Below, in pieces: positions 17,136 to 25,675 of a DNA stretch of 64,000 nt. The position numbers and the translations under genes are program-made. Numbering within the stretch: the stretch's first letter is position 1; every line of letters starts with the position of its first letter. The DNA is from Clostridia bacterium (lineage in GTDB: Bacteria; Bacillota; Clostridia; Christensenellales; Borkfalkiaceae), in contig JAFWBP010000013.1 of the NCBI GenBank assembly GCA_017507045.1, forward strand, positions 1-64,000, read 5' to 3'. The notes beneath the pieces were generated by a model. That model did no database searches and had not been told where the DNA came from. It saw only the letters and a program-made list of their open reading frames with translations.

Positions 17136-18289
17136 TAACCTCCGAATGTGTTAAATAATCTGCGGAAAAATCCGCCGCTTGTGAGGTTGTCCTCATATGC
17201 CATATCAATGAGCGCGATCCGCGAACTCATCGCAGGTTTGTTGTAGTAGGGAAGATCGGGTGCGAGCGGCTCGCACATGCGGCTGATGCGCTTCGTAACG
17301 TGCTCTAAGGCGCCGCGGATCTCCGCAATGCCCTCACCGGTTACGTAAAGCGGTTTGAACTCAAGCTCTCTGCCCGTGCATTCATCTAAAAATCCGGCAA
17401 TCTGCTCGCAGAGCTCATCCAATCCTTCTTTCACAACGTCTGCCAGGCGAGCGGGATCAATCTCGTAAATTTCACCCTCGAAGAGGAATTCCTGTTTTTC
17501 CCCTCCGTCCTTCACATATAGATTCGCTTTTTTAAGCAGCGCACAGGCGGCGTCGTAGGAAAGCTCAAATGCCTGCATCACACGGGCAGCGATTTGCCCT
17601 TTGCCCACCCAATAGCTCTTCTGCGCCAGCACGCCGCCTCCGAGCACCACGCACACCGTGGAGGAGAGGTATCCTGAATCGAGGAAAAGGCAGTACTCAT
17701 CGCGCGTTTCTGCGGGGATGAGGTAGGATGCCACGGCAAATTCCGTGGGTAGATATTTGAGCGCGATCTTCCTCTCTTGGAAAATGGATTCCATGGTCTC
17801 GGCGAAATAATTGTTGCAATAGAAGTAGGAGAAGAGTCCGCGGAGCGACGTCGTCGTGAGACCGTGCGGACGAACGACGCGGCGGTTATCCGCCGTAACG
17901 TAGATCATGCTTGTGGCTACAATGGGGCGGTAGCCCTCAAGAGGTAATTTCCCGCCCTCGGAAAGTGCCTCCGTTTCCCTTTCCGAAATCTTCCGCTTTG
18001 CCGAATAGCCCGCAACCTGTTCACGCGGCACAACGCTCGTAAATTCGCCGGGCACGCCGATATACAGCTTTGTGAGGCGCCTGTTCATCGTTTTTTCCAC
18101 GGAACTTACGCACTTTAGAATCGCCTCTTTGAGATTTTCTGTATCGTAAAAGGCGCCCTCTTGGTAACCAAAATACGGTTCCGTATGGCTTGCACCCACA
18201 ACGAAGGTGTTATTCACGCCACGCTCACCGATGATCGCCGTGATCTCGGAGGAGCGCACGTCTAGCACCGCTACGCTTTTGCGTCCCAT
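17135..18289 (-). CDS. ftsA: Cell division protein FtsA (membrane anchor of FtsZ)
   Basis: Actin-like ATPase that tethers FtsZ to the membrane and recruits later division proteins. About 384 residues with an N-terminal phosphate-binding segment (AVLDVRSSEITAII), the 1C insertion region, LFLDSGYLSSTVCV as second phosphate site and a C-terminal amphipathic helix SGGFFRRLFNTFGG for membrane binding. The ATG at 18289 follows TGAGGAATTTT and is preferred over a TTG at 18328. Sequence conservation is moderate, and the call rests on domain order plus position directly upstream of ftsZ. Confidence 0.88.
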   Translation of the reverse strand: MGRKSVAVLDVRSSEITAIIGERGVNNTFVVGASHTEPYFGYQEGAFYDTENLKEAILKCVSSVEKTMNRRLTKLYIGVPGEFTSVVPREQVAGYSAKRKISERETEALSEGGKLPLEGYRPIVATSMIYVTADNRRVVRPHGLTTTSLRGLFSYFYCNNYFAETMESIFQERKIALKYLPTEFAVASYLIPAETRDEYCLFLDSGYLSSTVCVVLGGGVLAQKSYWVGKGQIAARVMQAFELSYDAACALLKKANLYVKDGGEKQEFLFEGEIYEIDPARLADVVKEGLDELCEQIAGFLDECTGRELEFKPLYVTGEGIAEIRGALEHVTKRISRMCEPLAPDLPYYNKPAMSSRIALIDMAYEDNLTSGGFFRRLFNTFGG

Positions 18290-18418
18290 AAAATTCCTCA
18301 ATCGTAATTGCTCATTCAAACTTCCCAAAGGGAGAGAATGTAAGCGTTTTATTCCCCCTTTCTTCCCTTCTTTCGGGGAAGGTTTTCCACATAGGTGGAG
18401 GAGGTTTTTCTATTCCCT

Positions 18419-18447
18419 ATTATAGCAGAATGCGGCCACCATGTCAA
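18419..18447 (-). promoter_or_regulatory. Strong promoter of ftsA-ftsZ
   Basis: On the minus strand, -35 TTGACA (18442-18447) and -10 TATAAT (18419-18424), both perfect consensus, with 17 bases between. The leader to ftsA is about 120 bases and has no further obvious structure. This gives ftsAZ expression independent of the upstream dcw promoter. Confidence 0.9.
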
Positions 18448-18485
18448 GAGAAACGTGAAATTTTTTGTGAAAGGGCGAAAAAATA

Positions 18486-18530
18486 CCGCTAAAATAAAGC
18501 TTCCCCCTCAACGCAAGGGGGAAGTAGCGG
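18486..18530 (-). terminator. Terminator between ftsQ and ftsA
   Basis: Inner stem CTTCCCCCT (18500-18508) / AGGGGGAAG (18516-18524) inside an outer stem CCGCTA (18486-18491) / TAGCGG (18525-18530). On the minus strand it is followed by TATTTTTT. It separates the mraZ-to-ftsQ transcript from the ftsAZ promoter just downstream. Confidence 0.65.
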
Positions 18531-18565
18531 CATCGCGCCGAATATCTTTAAGAATGAGGAGGCTC

Positions 18566-19357
18566 TCAGCTCAATCTGCTATTGCGCGTATAATCGGTTT
18601 CCGCGCCCTCTGCCCCATCGAAAGCGGTGATAAAGCCGAAGGTGCGCTCCTCATCGGAGAGAGTGAGATAGCGGGCAATGGCTGCCGCACTCTTTTCGCG
18701 CATCCCCTCGCTCGGCTTGGCGATATCTATCACCACCCCCTCTTGCATCCGAAGGCGGAAGAAATCGCTTCGCACATTTGAAGTGGGTTGAACGAGCGTA
18801 ATGGAGAGAATGTTCGCACGTATCTCCCCGAACGTTTCCTGGAAGGCAGCCGCCATCTCAAGAAGAGCGGGCAAATAGCTACCCGAAACGTGCCCCTCGG
18901 AAACGGTGAAGTGGAAATCTTCAAGCAAGATATTTTCCCCTGCAGAGCGGTTCTTGGCCGTTTCCTTATCGTAAAGGTACGTTCCCACTTCATCGAGAAT
19001 TGCATATCCGCCCTCTTCGCGCACGGCCGCGAATGTTTCCCTTCGCTCGGTGATGGCGAGGCGGATTGTTGTAGGATTTGCCTTTTCAATAAGATCCAGC
19101 CGCATGCAGGGATACTTTTCCACAACGGCGGCTACGTCATCAAGATCGAGAAACGCGGTGCTTTTTCCGATGAACGTATCGAGATCTTCACGAAGGGATT
19201 GCGCATCTGCGCTACCCTGCTCCGTATAGGGCTGGAACTCTAAGCGGACGTACGTAACCGTGAAGATGGCGTTAAGCCCTGCCGCAACTGCCGCGACGAG
19301 AATCACAAAGGCAACGATCGTTGTGAGAAGTACTTTTTTCCTCATTGGTAACTCCAT
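18566..19357 (-). CDS. ftsQ: Division protein of the FtsQ/DivIB family
   Basis: A 263-residue bitopic protein with a short basic N-terminus, one membrane helix (about residues 8-30), then an extracytoplasmic POTRA-like region (about 35-110) and a beta domain. The segment KYPCMRLDLIEKANPTTIRLAITERRETFAAV is characteristic of FtsQ/DivIB (family pattern: P.V..a.V....P.tl.I.v.Er.p.A). It would link FtsL and other septal proteins to the PBP-FtsW pair. The call relies on this pattern and on its position between murA and ftsA. An alternative ATG lies at 19345 with GGAG upstream. Confidence 0.85.
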   Translation of the reverse strand: MELPMRKKVLLTTIVAFVILVAAVAAGLNAIFTVTYVRLEFQPYTEQGSADAQSLREDLDTFIGKSTAFLDLDDVAAVVEKYPCMRLDLIEKANPTTIRLAITERRETFAAVREEGGYAILDEVGTYLYDKETAKNRSAGENILLEDFHFTVSEGHVSGSYLPALLEMAAAFQETFGEIRANILSITLVQPTSNVRSDFFRLRMQEGVVIDIAKPSEGMREKSAAAIARYLTLSDEERTFGFITAFDGAEGAETDYTRNSRLS

Positions 19358-19382
19358 TTTTTCCTACGGCGTGAAAGAGTGC

Positions 19383-20639
19383 TCACATCCGCACACGCTT
19401 GATCCGGGCGCCGAGCGCGCGAAGCTTGCCCTCGAGATCAGCGTAGCCGCGATCCACGTGAATAAGCTCGGTCACCTCGGAAGTGCCCTCTGCGCCGAGC
19501 GCCGCCAAAACGAGCGCCGCGCCGCCCCTCAAATCTCCGCATACGAGGGAAGCTTCATGCAAACGCCCTACGCCACGTACGAACGCCGTTCTTCCGCGCA
19601 CCTCGATATCCGCACCCATCTTCTGAAGTTCGGGCACGTATTTGAAGCGCGTTTCAAAAAGATTTTCCACTACGAGCGCACCGCCCTCCGCGCCTGCGTT
19701 GAGCGCAGTCATTTGCGCTTGCAAGTCGGTGGGAAAGCCGGGGAAGGGCATCGTTTCAATTCGCCGATTGCAGCGAAGCTTGCCGGTGCTTGCTATTCTT
19801 ATTTTATCATTTTTTGTATGGATTTTGCAACCATTTTCACGCAATTTATGTAAAAGTAATGCGAGCGTTTCCCCCTTTACGCCGAGCACCTCTGCCTCTC
19901 CGCCGCATACGGCGCAGGCGATGAGGTAGCTACCTGCTTCAATTCTATCCTTCATGGGCAGATATTCAGCGCCCGATAGCCTTTCCACGCCCTCGATTTC
20001 GATAACGTCCGTTCCCGCGCCCCTCACCTTCGCGCCCATCGCGTTGAGGAAATTTTGCAGATCTACGATCTCCGGTTCCTTGGCGGCACCGCCCAAAACC
20101 GTTCTCCCCTCCGCTTTCACGGCGGCGAGCATCACGTTCTCCGTAGCACCAACGCTGGGGAAATCGAGCACGATTTCCGCGCCCTGCATGTGTTGACATT
20201 CGCAGAAGATGTAGCCCTCACGCTCAACGATATGCACTCCCAGTCGCTTCAAAGCGTTAAGGTGAAGATCAATAGGTCTTAGCCCGATATCGCAGCCGCC
20301 CGGATATGCACACGCCGCCCGATGGAAGCGGGCGAGCAGCGAGCCGAGCATAAATACGGAAGAGCGCAACTCCCGCGTGAGACGTGAAGGAATCACGTGG
20401 CTCGTGGCGCCCTCACTCTCGATCACGGCGTCGCCTTCCGTAAACGTTACGCGTGCGCCCAAACCGCGCAAGATCTCCGCCATGCAGGCAACATCGCTAA
20501 TTGCAGGGACTTCGCGAATCGTGACCTTTTTCTCCGTTAAAACGGAAGCGGCAAGAAGGGGTAGCACGGAATTTTTCGCAGACTGCACGCGAACGCTTCC
20601 GCAAAGCCTCTTCCCGCCCTCTATCACTAACTTATCCAT
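19383..20639 (-). CDS. murA: UDP-N-acetylglucosamine 1-carboxyvinyltransferase
   Basis: First committed step of peptidoglycan synthesis: transfers enolpyruvate from PEP to UDP-GlcNAc. Target of fosfomycin. The 418 residues show the substrate-binding Lys22-Asn23 (SAKNSVLP) and the catalytic loop PGGCDIGLRPIDLH with Cys116, the residue fosfomycin modifies. The terminal RGGAALVLAAL block is typical. It lies between ftsW and ftsQ, the slot where many Firmicutes place murB or murA. Confidence 0.96.
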   Translation of the reverse strand: MDKLVIEGGKRLCGSVRVQSAKNSVLPLLAASVLTEKKVTIREVPAISDVACMAEILRGLGARVTFTEGDAVIESEGATSHVIPSRLTRELRSSVFMLGSLLARFHRAACAYPGGCDIGLRPIDLHLNALKRLGVHIVEREGYIFCECQHMQGAEIVLDFPSVGATENVMLAAVKAEGRTVLGGAAKEPEIVDLQNFLNAMGAKVRGAGTDVIEIEGVERLSGAEYLPMKDRIEAGSYLIACAVCGGEAEVLGVKGETLALLLHKLRENGCKIHTKNDKIRIASTGKLRCNRRIETMPFPGFPTDLQAQMTALNAGAEGGALVVENLFETRFKYVPELQKMGADIEVRGRTAFVRGVGRLHEASLVCGDLRGGAALVLAALGAEGTSEVTELIHVDRGYADLEGKLRALGARIKRVRM

Positions 20640-20673
20640 AGGATTCTCCTTCAGTATTTCACGAAACGCGGCA

Positions 20674-20692
20674 AAGCCCGAAGCTCGGGCTT
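20674..20692 (-). other. Short hairpin between ftsW and murA
   Basis: Perfect eight-base-pair stem AAGCCCGA (20674-20681) / TCGGGCTT (20685-20692) with a three-base loop, in the 81-base gap. No U-tract follows, so it is more likely a stability or processing element than a terminator. Confidence 0.4.
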
Positions 20693-20720
20693 GCGCTATT
20701 TCGTCTGTATATCCTATGAA

Positions 20721-21860
20721 TTAGCGGCGTTCGTTGTGCCTGGATACGGCGTACACCAGCCCCATTCCCGCCATTGTAACAACGAGCGAGGTGTTGCCTG
20801 CAGAGATGAGCGGAAGGGGCAACCCCGTGGGTGGAATGCAACCGCTCACGACGAGTGCGTTGAGCGCCGATTGCACTGCAAAGACGAGCGTGATGCCCGA
20901 AGCGAGCATGTAGCCGTAGAAATTATCGCATGCGTTGGCGATAGAAAAGCCTCGGTATACCACGAACGCAATCACGGCAAAGAGCAAAATTACACCGAAA
21001 AAGCCCGTTTCCTCGGCGATTACCGAAAGGATAAAATCGCTCTCCGAAAAGGGAAGGAAGCGAAATTTTTGGCGGGAGTTGAATAGCCCCGTGCCGAAAA
21101 ATTTGCCGTTTGCAAGCGCATAGAGCGATTGAATTAGCTGGTACCCCTCCTCCTTAGGCGATGCCCACGGATCAACGAACGCCGAAAGCCTTTGCAGGCG
21201 GTACGGCTCCATTGCGATGAGCACGGGCACCAAAAGGAGCACGGGAACGGAGATCGCCGCGATCCCTTTCTTTGAGATGCCGGCAAGAAAGATCATGCCG
21301 ATCATCACCGCACCTACGCACATCGTAACGGACATATTCGGCTCGAGCATGATGAGCACGCACACACATCCGCCTGCGCCGAGCACGGGGAGCACTCCCA
21401 CGAGGGTGCGCATGCGGGCAGGGTCTTTGGCAAAATACCACGCCGTGAAGAGCACGAATCCGTATTTTGCAATTTCGGAGGGCTGCACGGTGAAGCTACC
21501 GAAGCCTATCCATCTGGTTGCCCCGTAATTGCTCTTTCCGAGCCCGGGCACGAACACGAGCGCAAGCAGAACGAGGGAGAGAACAAGCGCGGGAATCCCC
21601 AGCTTTTTGAGTTTGCGATAATCAAGAAAGGCGATCCCCGCCACTGCGCCCAACCCTAAAATAAATCCGATAAGCTGTTTTTTGAAAAAATAGAGGCTAT
21701 CTCCATACTGCACCTCGGCGTTATACGAGCTTGCGGAATACACGGAAAGCACGCCGTAAGCTGCCAAAAAAATAACGGCGGCAAGGAAGAGAATATCTCC
21801 CTTGCCTTTCGCCTTTTTTGCTCCCCTATCCTCTTTTTGAAAAAAAAACTTACTCTTCAA
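20721..21860 (-). CDS. ftsW: Septal peptidoglycan glycosyltransferase FtsW (SEDS)
   Basis: Polymerises lipid II into glycan strands at the septum together with the class B PBP. About 379 residues with ten predicted membrane helices. SEDS landmarks are present: SVYSASSY in the first loop, WIGFGSFTVQPSEIAKYG, MLEPNMSVTM, and the C-terminal SDFILSVIAEETGFFG and PTGLPLPLISAGNTSLVV. The TTG at 21860 overlaps the murD stop region and has GGAGGAG at good spacing; a GTG at 21905 is possible but poorly placed. I prefer FtsW over RodA because of the cluster context. Confidence 0.93.
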   Translation of the reverse strand: MKSKFFFQKEDRGAKKAKGKGDILFLAAVIFLAAYGVLSVYSASSYNAEVQYGDSLYFFKKQLIGFILGLGAVAGIAFLDYRKLKKLGIPALVLSLVLLALVFVPGLGKSNYGATRWIGFGSFTVQPSEIAKYGFVLFTAWYFAKDPARMRTLVGVLPVLGAGGCVCVLIMLEPNMSVTMCVGAVMIGMIFLAGISKKGIAAISVPVLLLVPVLIAMEPYRLQRLSAFVDPWASPKEEGYQLIQSLYALANGKFFGTGLFNSRQKFRFLPFSESDFILSVIAEETGFFGVILLFAVIAFVVYRGFSIANACDNFYGYMLASGITLVFAVQSALNALVVSGCIPPTGLPLPLISAGNTSLVVTMAGMGLVYAVSRHNERR

Positions 21861-23277
21861 ACAACTCCTCCGCCCGCGCCGAGAGTTTGCCCTTAGATTC
21901 TTCACTCACAGCCGCCACCTCGAAAGCGCTTTCGGCGCAGAATTCTTCGAATAGCTGCGCAAAGCGATCGCCCCGCTCTTCGTAGCTCTTAAAGCAATCG
22001 AAGCTCGCGGAAGCCGGCGAAAGTAGCACGCTCTGCCCTTTTTTTGCAAGCATATACGCCACGCGCACCGCCATATCGAAGGGGCGAACGAGTGTTATCG
22101 CCGTGAATCCGCACTTTACGGCGGCGTTTAAGATGCGGAAGGCGTTCTCTCCGTAGATTACCGCTTGCACGATACCCGAGTTCTTTAGCTCATCAAAGAG
22201 CGGCTCGTAGGAATAGCCCTTATCCTTTCCGCCCAGTAGCAGCACGCTCTCGCCGCGCACGCTTTTGATCGCCTTTACGGCGGAATCCACGTTGGTTGCC
22301 TTGGAATCATCAATGAAGGTGACGCCACCAATTTCGCCGATGCGTTGCAGGCGATGCTTCACACCCCGAAAATTTTTGAGTGCGGCGGCAATTGCTGTGT
22401 TTTCCACGCCAAAAAGCTTCGCCGCGCAAATTGCAGCAAGGGCGTTCATGCGATTGTGCTCGCCTCCGATGGAAAGCTCCTCTTCCGCACACACCCTTTC
22501 TCCTTGAAAATAGAAATACCCCTCCGCGAGGTAGCCGCCCTCCACGCGCTCGAAGGCGGAAAACCACACGATGTGTGCCTTCGTACGCTCGGCAAACGAG
22601 CGCACCACGGGATCATCGTAGTTGAGAACGGCGTACTCGCTTTCCGTGCAGTTTTTGAGAATGCGCGATTTCAGATATATGTAATTTTCCAGCGTGTAGT
22701 GGCGGTTGAGGTGATCTTCCGTCACGTTTAAAACGATGGCAACATGCGGACGAAAGGAAGTGAGTGTTTCCAGCTGAAAGGAAGAAATTTCCGCAACAGC
22801 TACGCCGCTCTCGCCCAGCTCTTCAAGGCAGGATGTGATAGGTTTTCCCACGTTTCCGCAGGAAACGGCGTTTTTACCCGCCTCCTTTAGGATGCTCTCG
22901 AGCATCGTAACGGTGGTGGTTTTTCCGTTCGTTCCCGTTATACCAACGGCAGGGCAACGCAGAGCGAGCGCACCCAGCTCTGCCTCGCCAAGAATGCGCT
23001 TTTTCGCTCGCCTGAAAGAAAGGGCGAGCGGATGATCAATGGGAATCCCCGGGCTTAAAACGAGACAATCGCACTGCGCCGCACTCCTTTCAAGCTCCTC
23101 TTTAGAAAAAGAGGTGCAACCGAGCACTTCCAGCCTCTTTCTTGCATCTTGCACGGTTTCACTATCCACGTCGTCATACAAAAACACGGTTGCGCCCCGC
23201 GCTCTTAAAAATTCCGCACTTGCGATTCCCGAGCGGGAAAGCCCCGCCACGAGAAAGGTTTGCTTTTCAAATAACAT
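21850..23277 (-). CDS. murD: UDP-N-acetylmuramoyl-L-alanine:D-glutamate ligase
   Basis: Adds D-glutamate to UDP-MurNAc-L-Ala in the cytoplasm. The 475 residues have an N-terminal Rossmann domain (FLVAGLSRSGIASAEFL), the Mur ligase P-loop GITGTNGKTTTVTMLE near residue 106, LNVTEDHLNRH and a C-terminal domain with DDSKATNVDSAVKAI. The start at 23277 follows AAGGAGGCAGT. D-glutamate would come from MurI (29708-30496). It lies between mraY and ftsW. Confidence 0.96.
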   Translation of the reverse strand: MLFEKQTFLVAGLSRSGIASAEFLRARGATVFLYDDVDSETVQDARKRLEVLGCTSFSKEELERSAAQCDCLVLSPGIPIDHPLALSFRRAKKRILGEAELGALALRCPAVGITGTNGKTTTVTMLESILKEAGKNAVSCGNVGKPITSCLEELGESGVAVAEISSFQLETLTSFRPHVAIVLNVTEDHLNRHYTLENYIYLKSRILKNCTESEYAVLNYDDPVVRSFAERTKAHIVWFSAFERVEGGYLAEGYFYFQGERVCAEEELSIGGEHNRMNALAAICAAKLFGVENTAIAAALKNFRGVKHRLQRIGEIGGVTFIDDSKATNVDSAVKAIKSVRGESVLLLGGKDKGYSYEPLFDELKNSGIVQAVIYGENAFRILNAAVKCGFTAITLVRPFDMAVRVAYMLAKKGQSVLLSPASASFDCFKSYEERGDRFAQLFEEFCAESAFEVAAVSEESKGKLSARAEELFEE

Positions 23278-23300
23278 ACTGCCTCCTTGCTTCACGCTTT

Positions 23301-24251
23301 TTAGGCAAACGGAATGAGTAGCGTTGCCCCTGCCACCGCCGTGAAAACGGCGTAAACGAAGGAGATCTTCCCCTCCGAGTACCCCTTCTTTTGAAAGTGG
23401 TGGTGAATGGGCGCCATTAAAAAGATGCGTTTGCCCGTTTTTTTATAGTATATTACTTGAAGGATAACGGATATGCTTGAAAGGACGAACGCTCCCCCGA
23501 GAATGGGAATTGCAAGGGCGTTGCCCGTGAAAAGCGCTACGCTCGCCGCAAATCCACCAAGGGAAAGAGAGCCGGTATCGCCCATGAAGATACTTGCGCG
23601 GTTGGTGTTGAAGATGAGAAACCCTGCGAGCGCGCCCGTGAGCGCAAAACAAAGGCGCGCGCTATCCCCTCCGCCGCCAAGGGAAATCATCAGCCCGAGA
23701 AAGAGAAAAAATACCGCCGAAACGGAGCCGGCAAGGCCATCTAACCCATCGGTGAGGTTCACGCCGTTCACCGTTGCAAGAAACACGAAAACGGCAAGCG
23801 GAAGCATCCACCAGCCGATATCAAAGGAAAAATTCGTGTAGGGCACGGCGAGCACGGTGAGCCCCTCGTTGCAGCAATAAACGCCTGCTATCACGGCGAT
23901 GGCGAGCTGAAAGATGATCTTCTGATAAGCGCGTAAGCCGAGGTTGTCCGCTCTGAGCTTTTTTAAAAGATCATCTAAAAAGCCCACAGCGAGGTAGGCG
24001 AGCCCCACGGCAAGGGCTACGAGATAGGGCTTATCCCCTCCCCCAGTAAAGGCGATGGCAACAATGCACGCAACCGGCACGAAGGCAAGGCCGCCCATCG
24101 TGGGCGTGCCTTTTTTTTTCGCGTGCTCCGTTACGTAGGAGAGGATATTCTGCCCCGCACCCAAGCGCCTTAAAAGGGGCACGGCGAGCGCGCAGAGCAC
24201 GAGGGAGAGCGCAAAGGAAAAGAGAAGGATGAAGATAATTTCCCGCATCAC
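23301..24251 (-). CDS. mraY: Phospho-N-acetylmuramoyl-pentapeptide transferase
   Basis: Makes lipid I by moving phospho-MurNAc-pentapeptide to undecaprenyl phosphate. The 316 residues form about ten membrane helices with all signature blocks: KKGTPTMGGL, the catalytic Asp pair in VGFLDDLLKK, VNLTDGLDGLAG, FMGDTGSLSLG and the MraY-specific IHHHFQKKG. Its ATG overlaps the murE stop by four bases. murF, normally between murE and mraY, is not here. Confidence 0.96.
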   Translation of the reverse strand: MMREIIFILLFSFALSLVLCALAVPLLRRLGAGQNILSYVTEHAKKKGTPTMGGLAFVPVACIVAIAFTGGGDKPYLVALAVGLAYLAVGFLDDLLKKLRADNLGLRAYQKIIFQLAIAVIAGVYCCNEGLTVLAVPYTNFSFDIGWWMLPLAVFVFLATVNGVNLTDGLDGLAGSVSAVFFLFLGLMISLGGGGDSARLCFALTGALAGFLIFNTNRASIFMGDTGSLSLGGFAASVALFTGNALAIPILGGAFVLSSISVILQVIYYKKTGKRIFLMAPIHHHFQKKGYSEGKISFVYAVFTAVAGATLLIPFA

Positions 24252-25675
24252 AGTTTCTCCAAAATGGATTTTACGATAGCTTTGTCGTTATAGGAATACT
24301 TTATTCCCATGATTTCCTGATCTGTTTCTCCGCCCTTGCCGGCAATCAAAAGAATATCCCCTTTTTGCAGGAGAGAAATTGCGTACTTCGTTGCCTGCTC
24401 GCGCTCCTCTACGGCAACGTACTGCTCAGAGTACTTGCGGAAGCCCGCCTCTATTTCCGAAATGATGGAAACGGGATCTTCGTAGCGGGGATTATCAGAG
24501 GTGAGCACGGCAAAATCGGCAAACCTTGCCGCACGTTCCCCCATGAGCGAACGCTTTTTTCGATCGCGGTTGCCTCCGCAACCGAAGAGAATGATAAGCC
24601 GCCTCTTGCAGTGAGGGCGAAGGGACAGGAGCGATTTTTCAATACCATCGGGCGTGTGCGCGAAATCGATGAAGATATCCGCTCCGTGAAAACTCCCCAC
24701 ACGCTCCAACCGGCCTTCCACGCGCACCTTTAAAAGTCCTGATGCAATTACCTCACCTCTTACACCCAGTTTTTTTGCCGCCACGCCTGCAGCGAGCGCA
24801 TTATAAACGTTGTGCCGCCCCGTTGTGAGAAGGCGCGCTTCAATGAGATCATCCTCAAGATTCAAAAGAATGCGCGTTTCGGTGAGTGATTCGTGTTCGA
24901 TGAGTGCAAAGCTATCGGCTGGGCATTCCAGCCCGTAGGAAGTGGCAGGCACACCGCCCTCGATGGTTCGCGAAAAGGCGTCGTCTGCATTGAGGATCGC
25001 CTCGCGGCACATGTTAAGAAAAAGGCGGCGCTTTGCTTCGCCGTACGACGCCATATCGCCGAAGAAATCGAGGTGATCCTGCGTGAGGTTGGTGAAGATC
25101 GCAAGCTCGAAGAGAATGGGCTCAACCTTTTTGAGCGCAAGCGCATGCGCCGAAACTTCCATCACAACGTACTCCACCCCTCTCTTTTGCATATCAAAAA
25201 GCAATGCGAAGAGCGCGGTGGGATCGGGTGTGGTGAGCGCGGGCGGAACGAAGGTAGAAGCGTAACGCGCGCCGAGGGTGCCGATGATCCCTGCGCGCCT
25301 TCCTGCCTCGCTGAGAATGGAATAGAGCATATGGGCAACCGTCGTTTTACCGTTGGTGCCCGTTATGCCGATAATCTTCATTTTTCGCTCGGGATGGCCG
25401 TAAAAAGCCGCCGAAATGCGCGCCATCCCCTCTCGCGCTTCGGGCACGACGAGTTGCGGAATGCGAACGCCCGTATCCCGTTCGCACACAATTGCCGCCG
25501 CACCTCTCTCCTCCGCTTCTTTTGCAAAGTCGTGTGAATCGGTGCGCGTGCCGGGAATGCAGAAAAAGAGATCGCCCGCACCGGCAACGCGGCTATCCGC
25601 CGTGAGGGACGTGATCTCCACGTCTTCCCCGAACAGCGTTCCCCTTCCTTCCTTTGCAAGCTCGGATAGTTTCAT
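24248..25675 (-). CDS. murE: UDP-MurNAc-tripeptide synthetase, meso-diaminopimelate adding
   Basis: Adds the third residue of the stem peptide. The 475 residues include the P-loop GITGTNGKTTVAHML near residue 105, NLTQDHLDFFG and the C-terminal specificity motif DNPR in TSDNPRYEDP near residue 400. DNPR marks ligases that use meso-diaminopimelate rather than lysine, so the cell wall should be meso-DAP type and need DapF activity. It overlaps the PBP gene and mraY by four bases each. Confidence 0.96.
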   Translation of the reverse strand: MKLSELAKEGRGTLFGEDVEITSLTADSRVAGAGDLFFCIPGTRTDSHDFAKEAEERGAAAIVCERDTGVRIPQLVVPEAREGMARISAAFYGHPERKMKIIGITGTNGKTTVAHMLYSILSEAGRRAGIIGTLGARYASTFVPPALTTPDPTALFALLFDMQKRGVEYVVMEVSAHALALKKVEPILFELAIFTNLTQDHLDFFGDMASYGEAKRRLFLNMCREAILNADDAFSRTIEGGVPATSYGLECPADSFALIEHESLTETRILLNLEDDLIEARLLTTGRHNVYNALAAGVAAKKLGVRGEVIASGLLKVRVEGRLERVGSFHGADIFIDFAHTPDGIEKSLLSLRPHCKRRLIILFGCGGNRDRKKRSLMGERAARFADFAVLTSDNPRYEDPVSIISEIEAGFRKYSEQYVAVEEREQATKYAISLLQKGDILLIAGKGGETDQEIMGIKYSYNDKAIVKSILEKL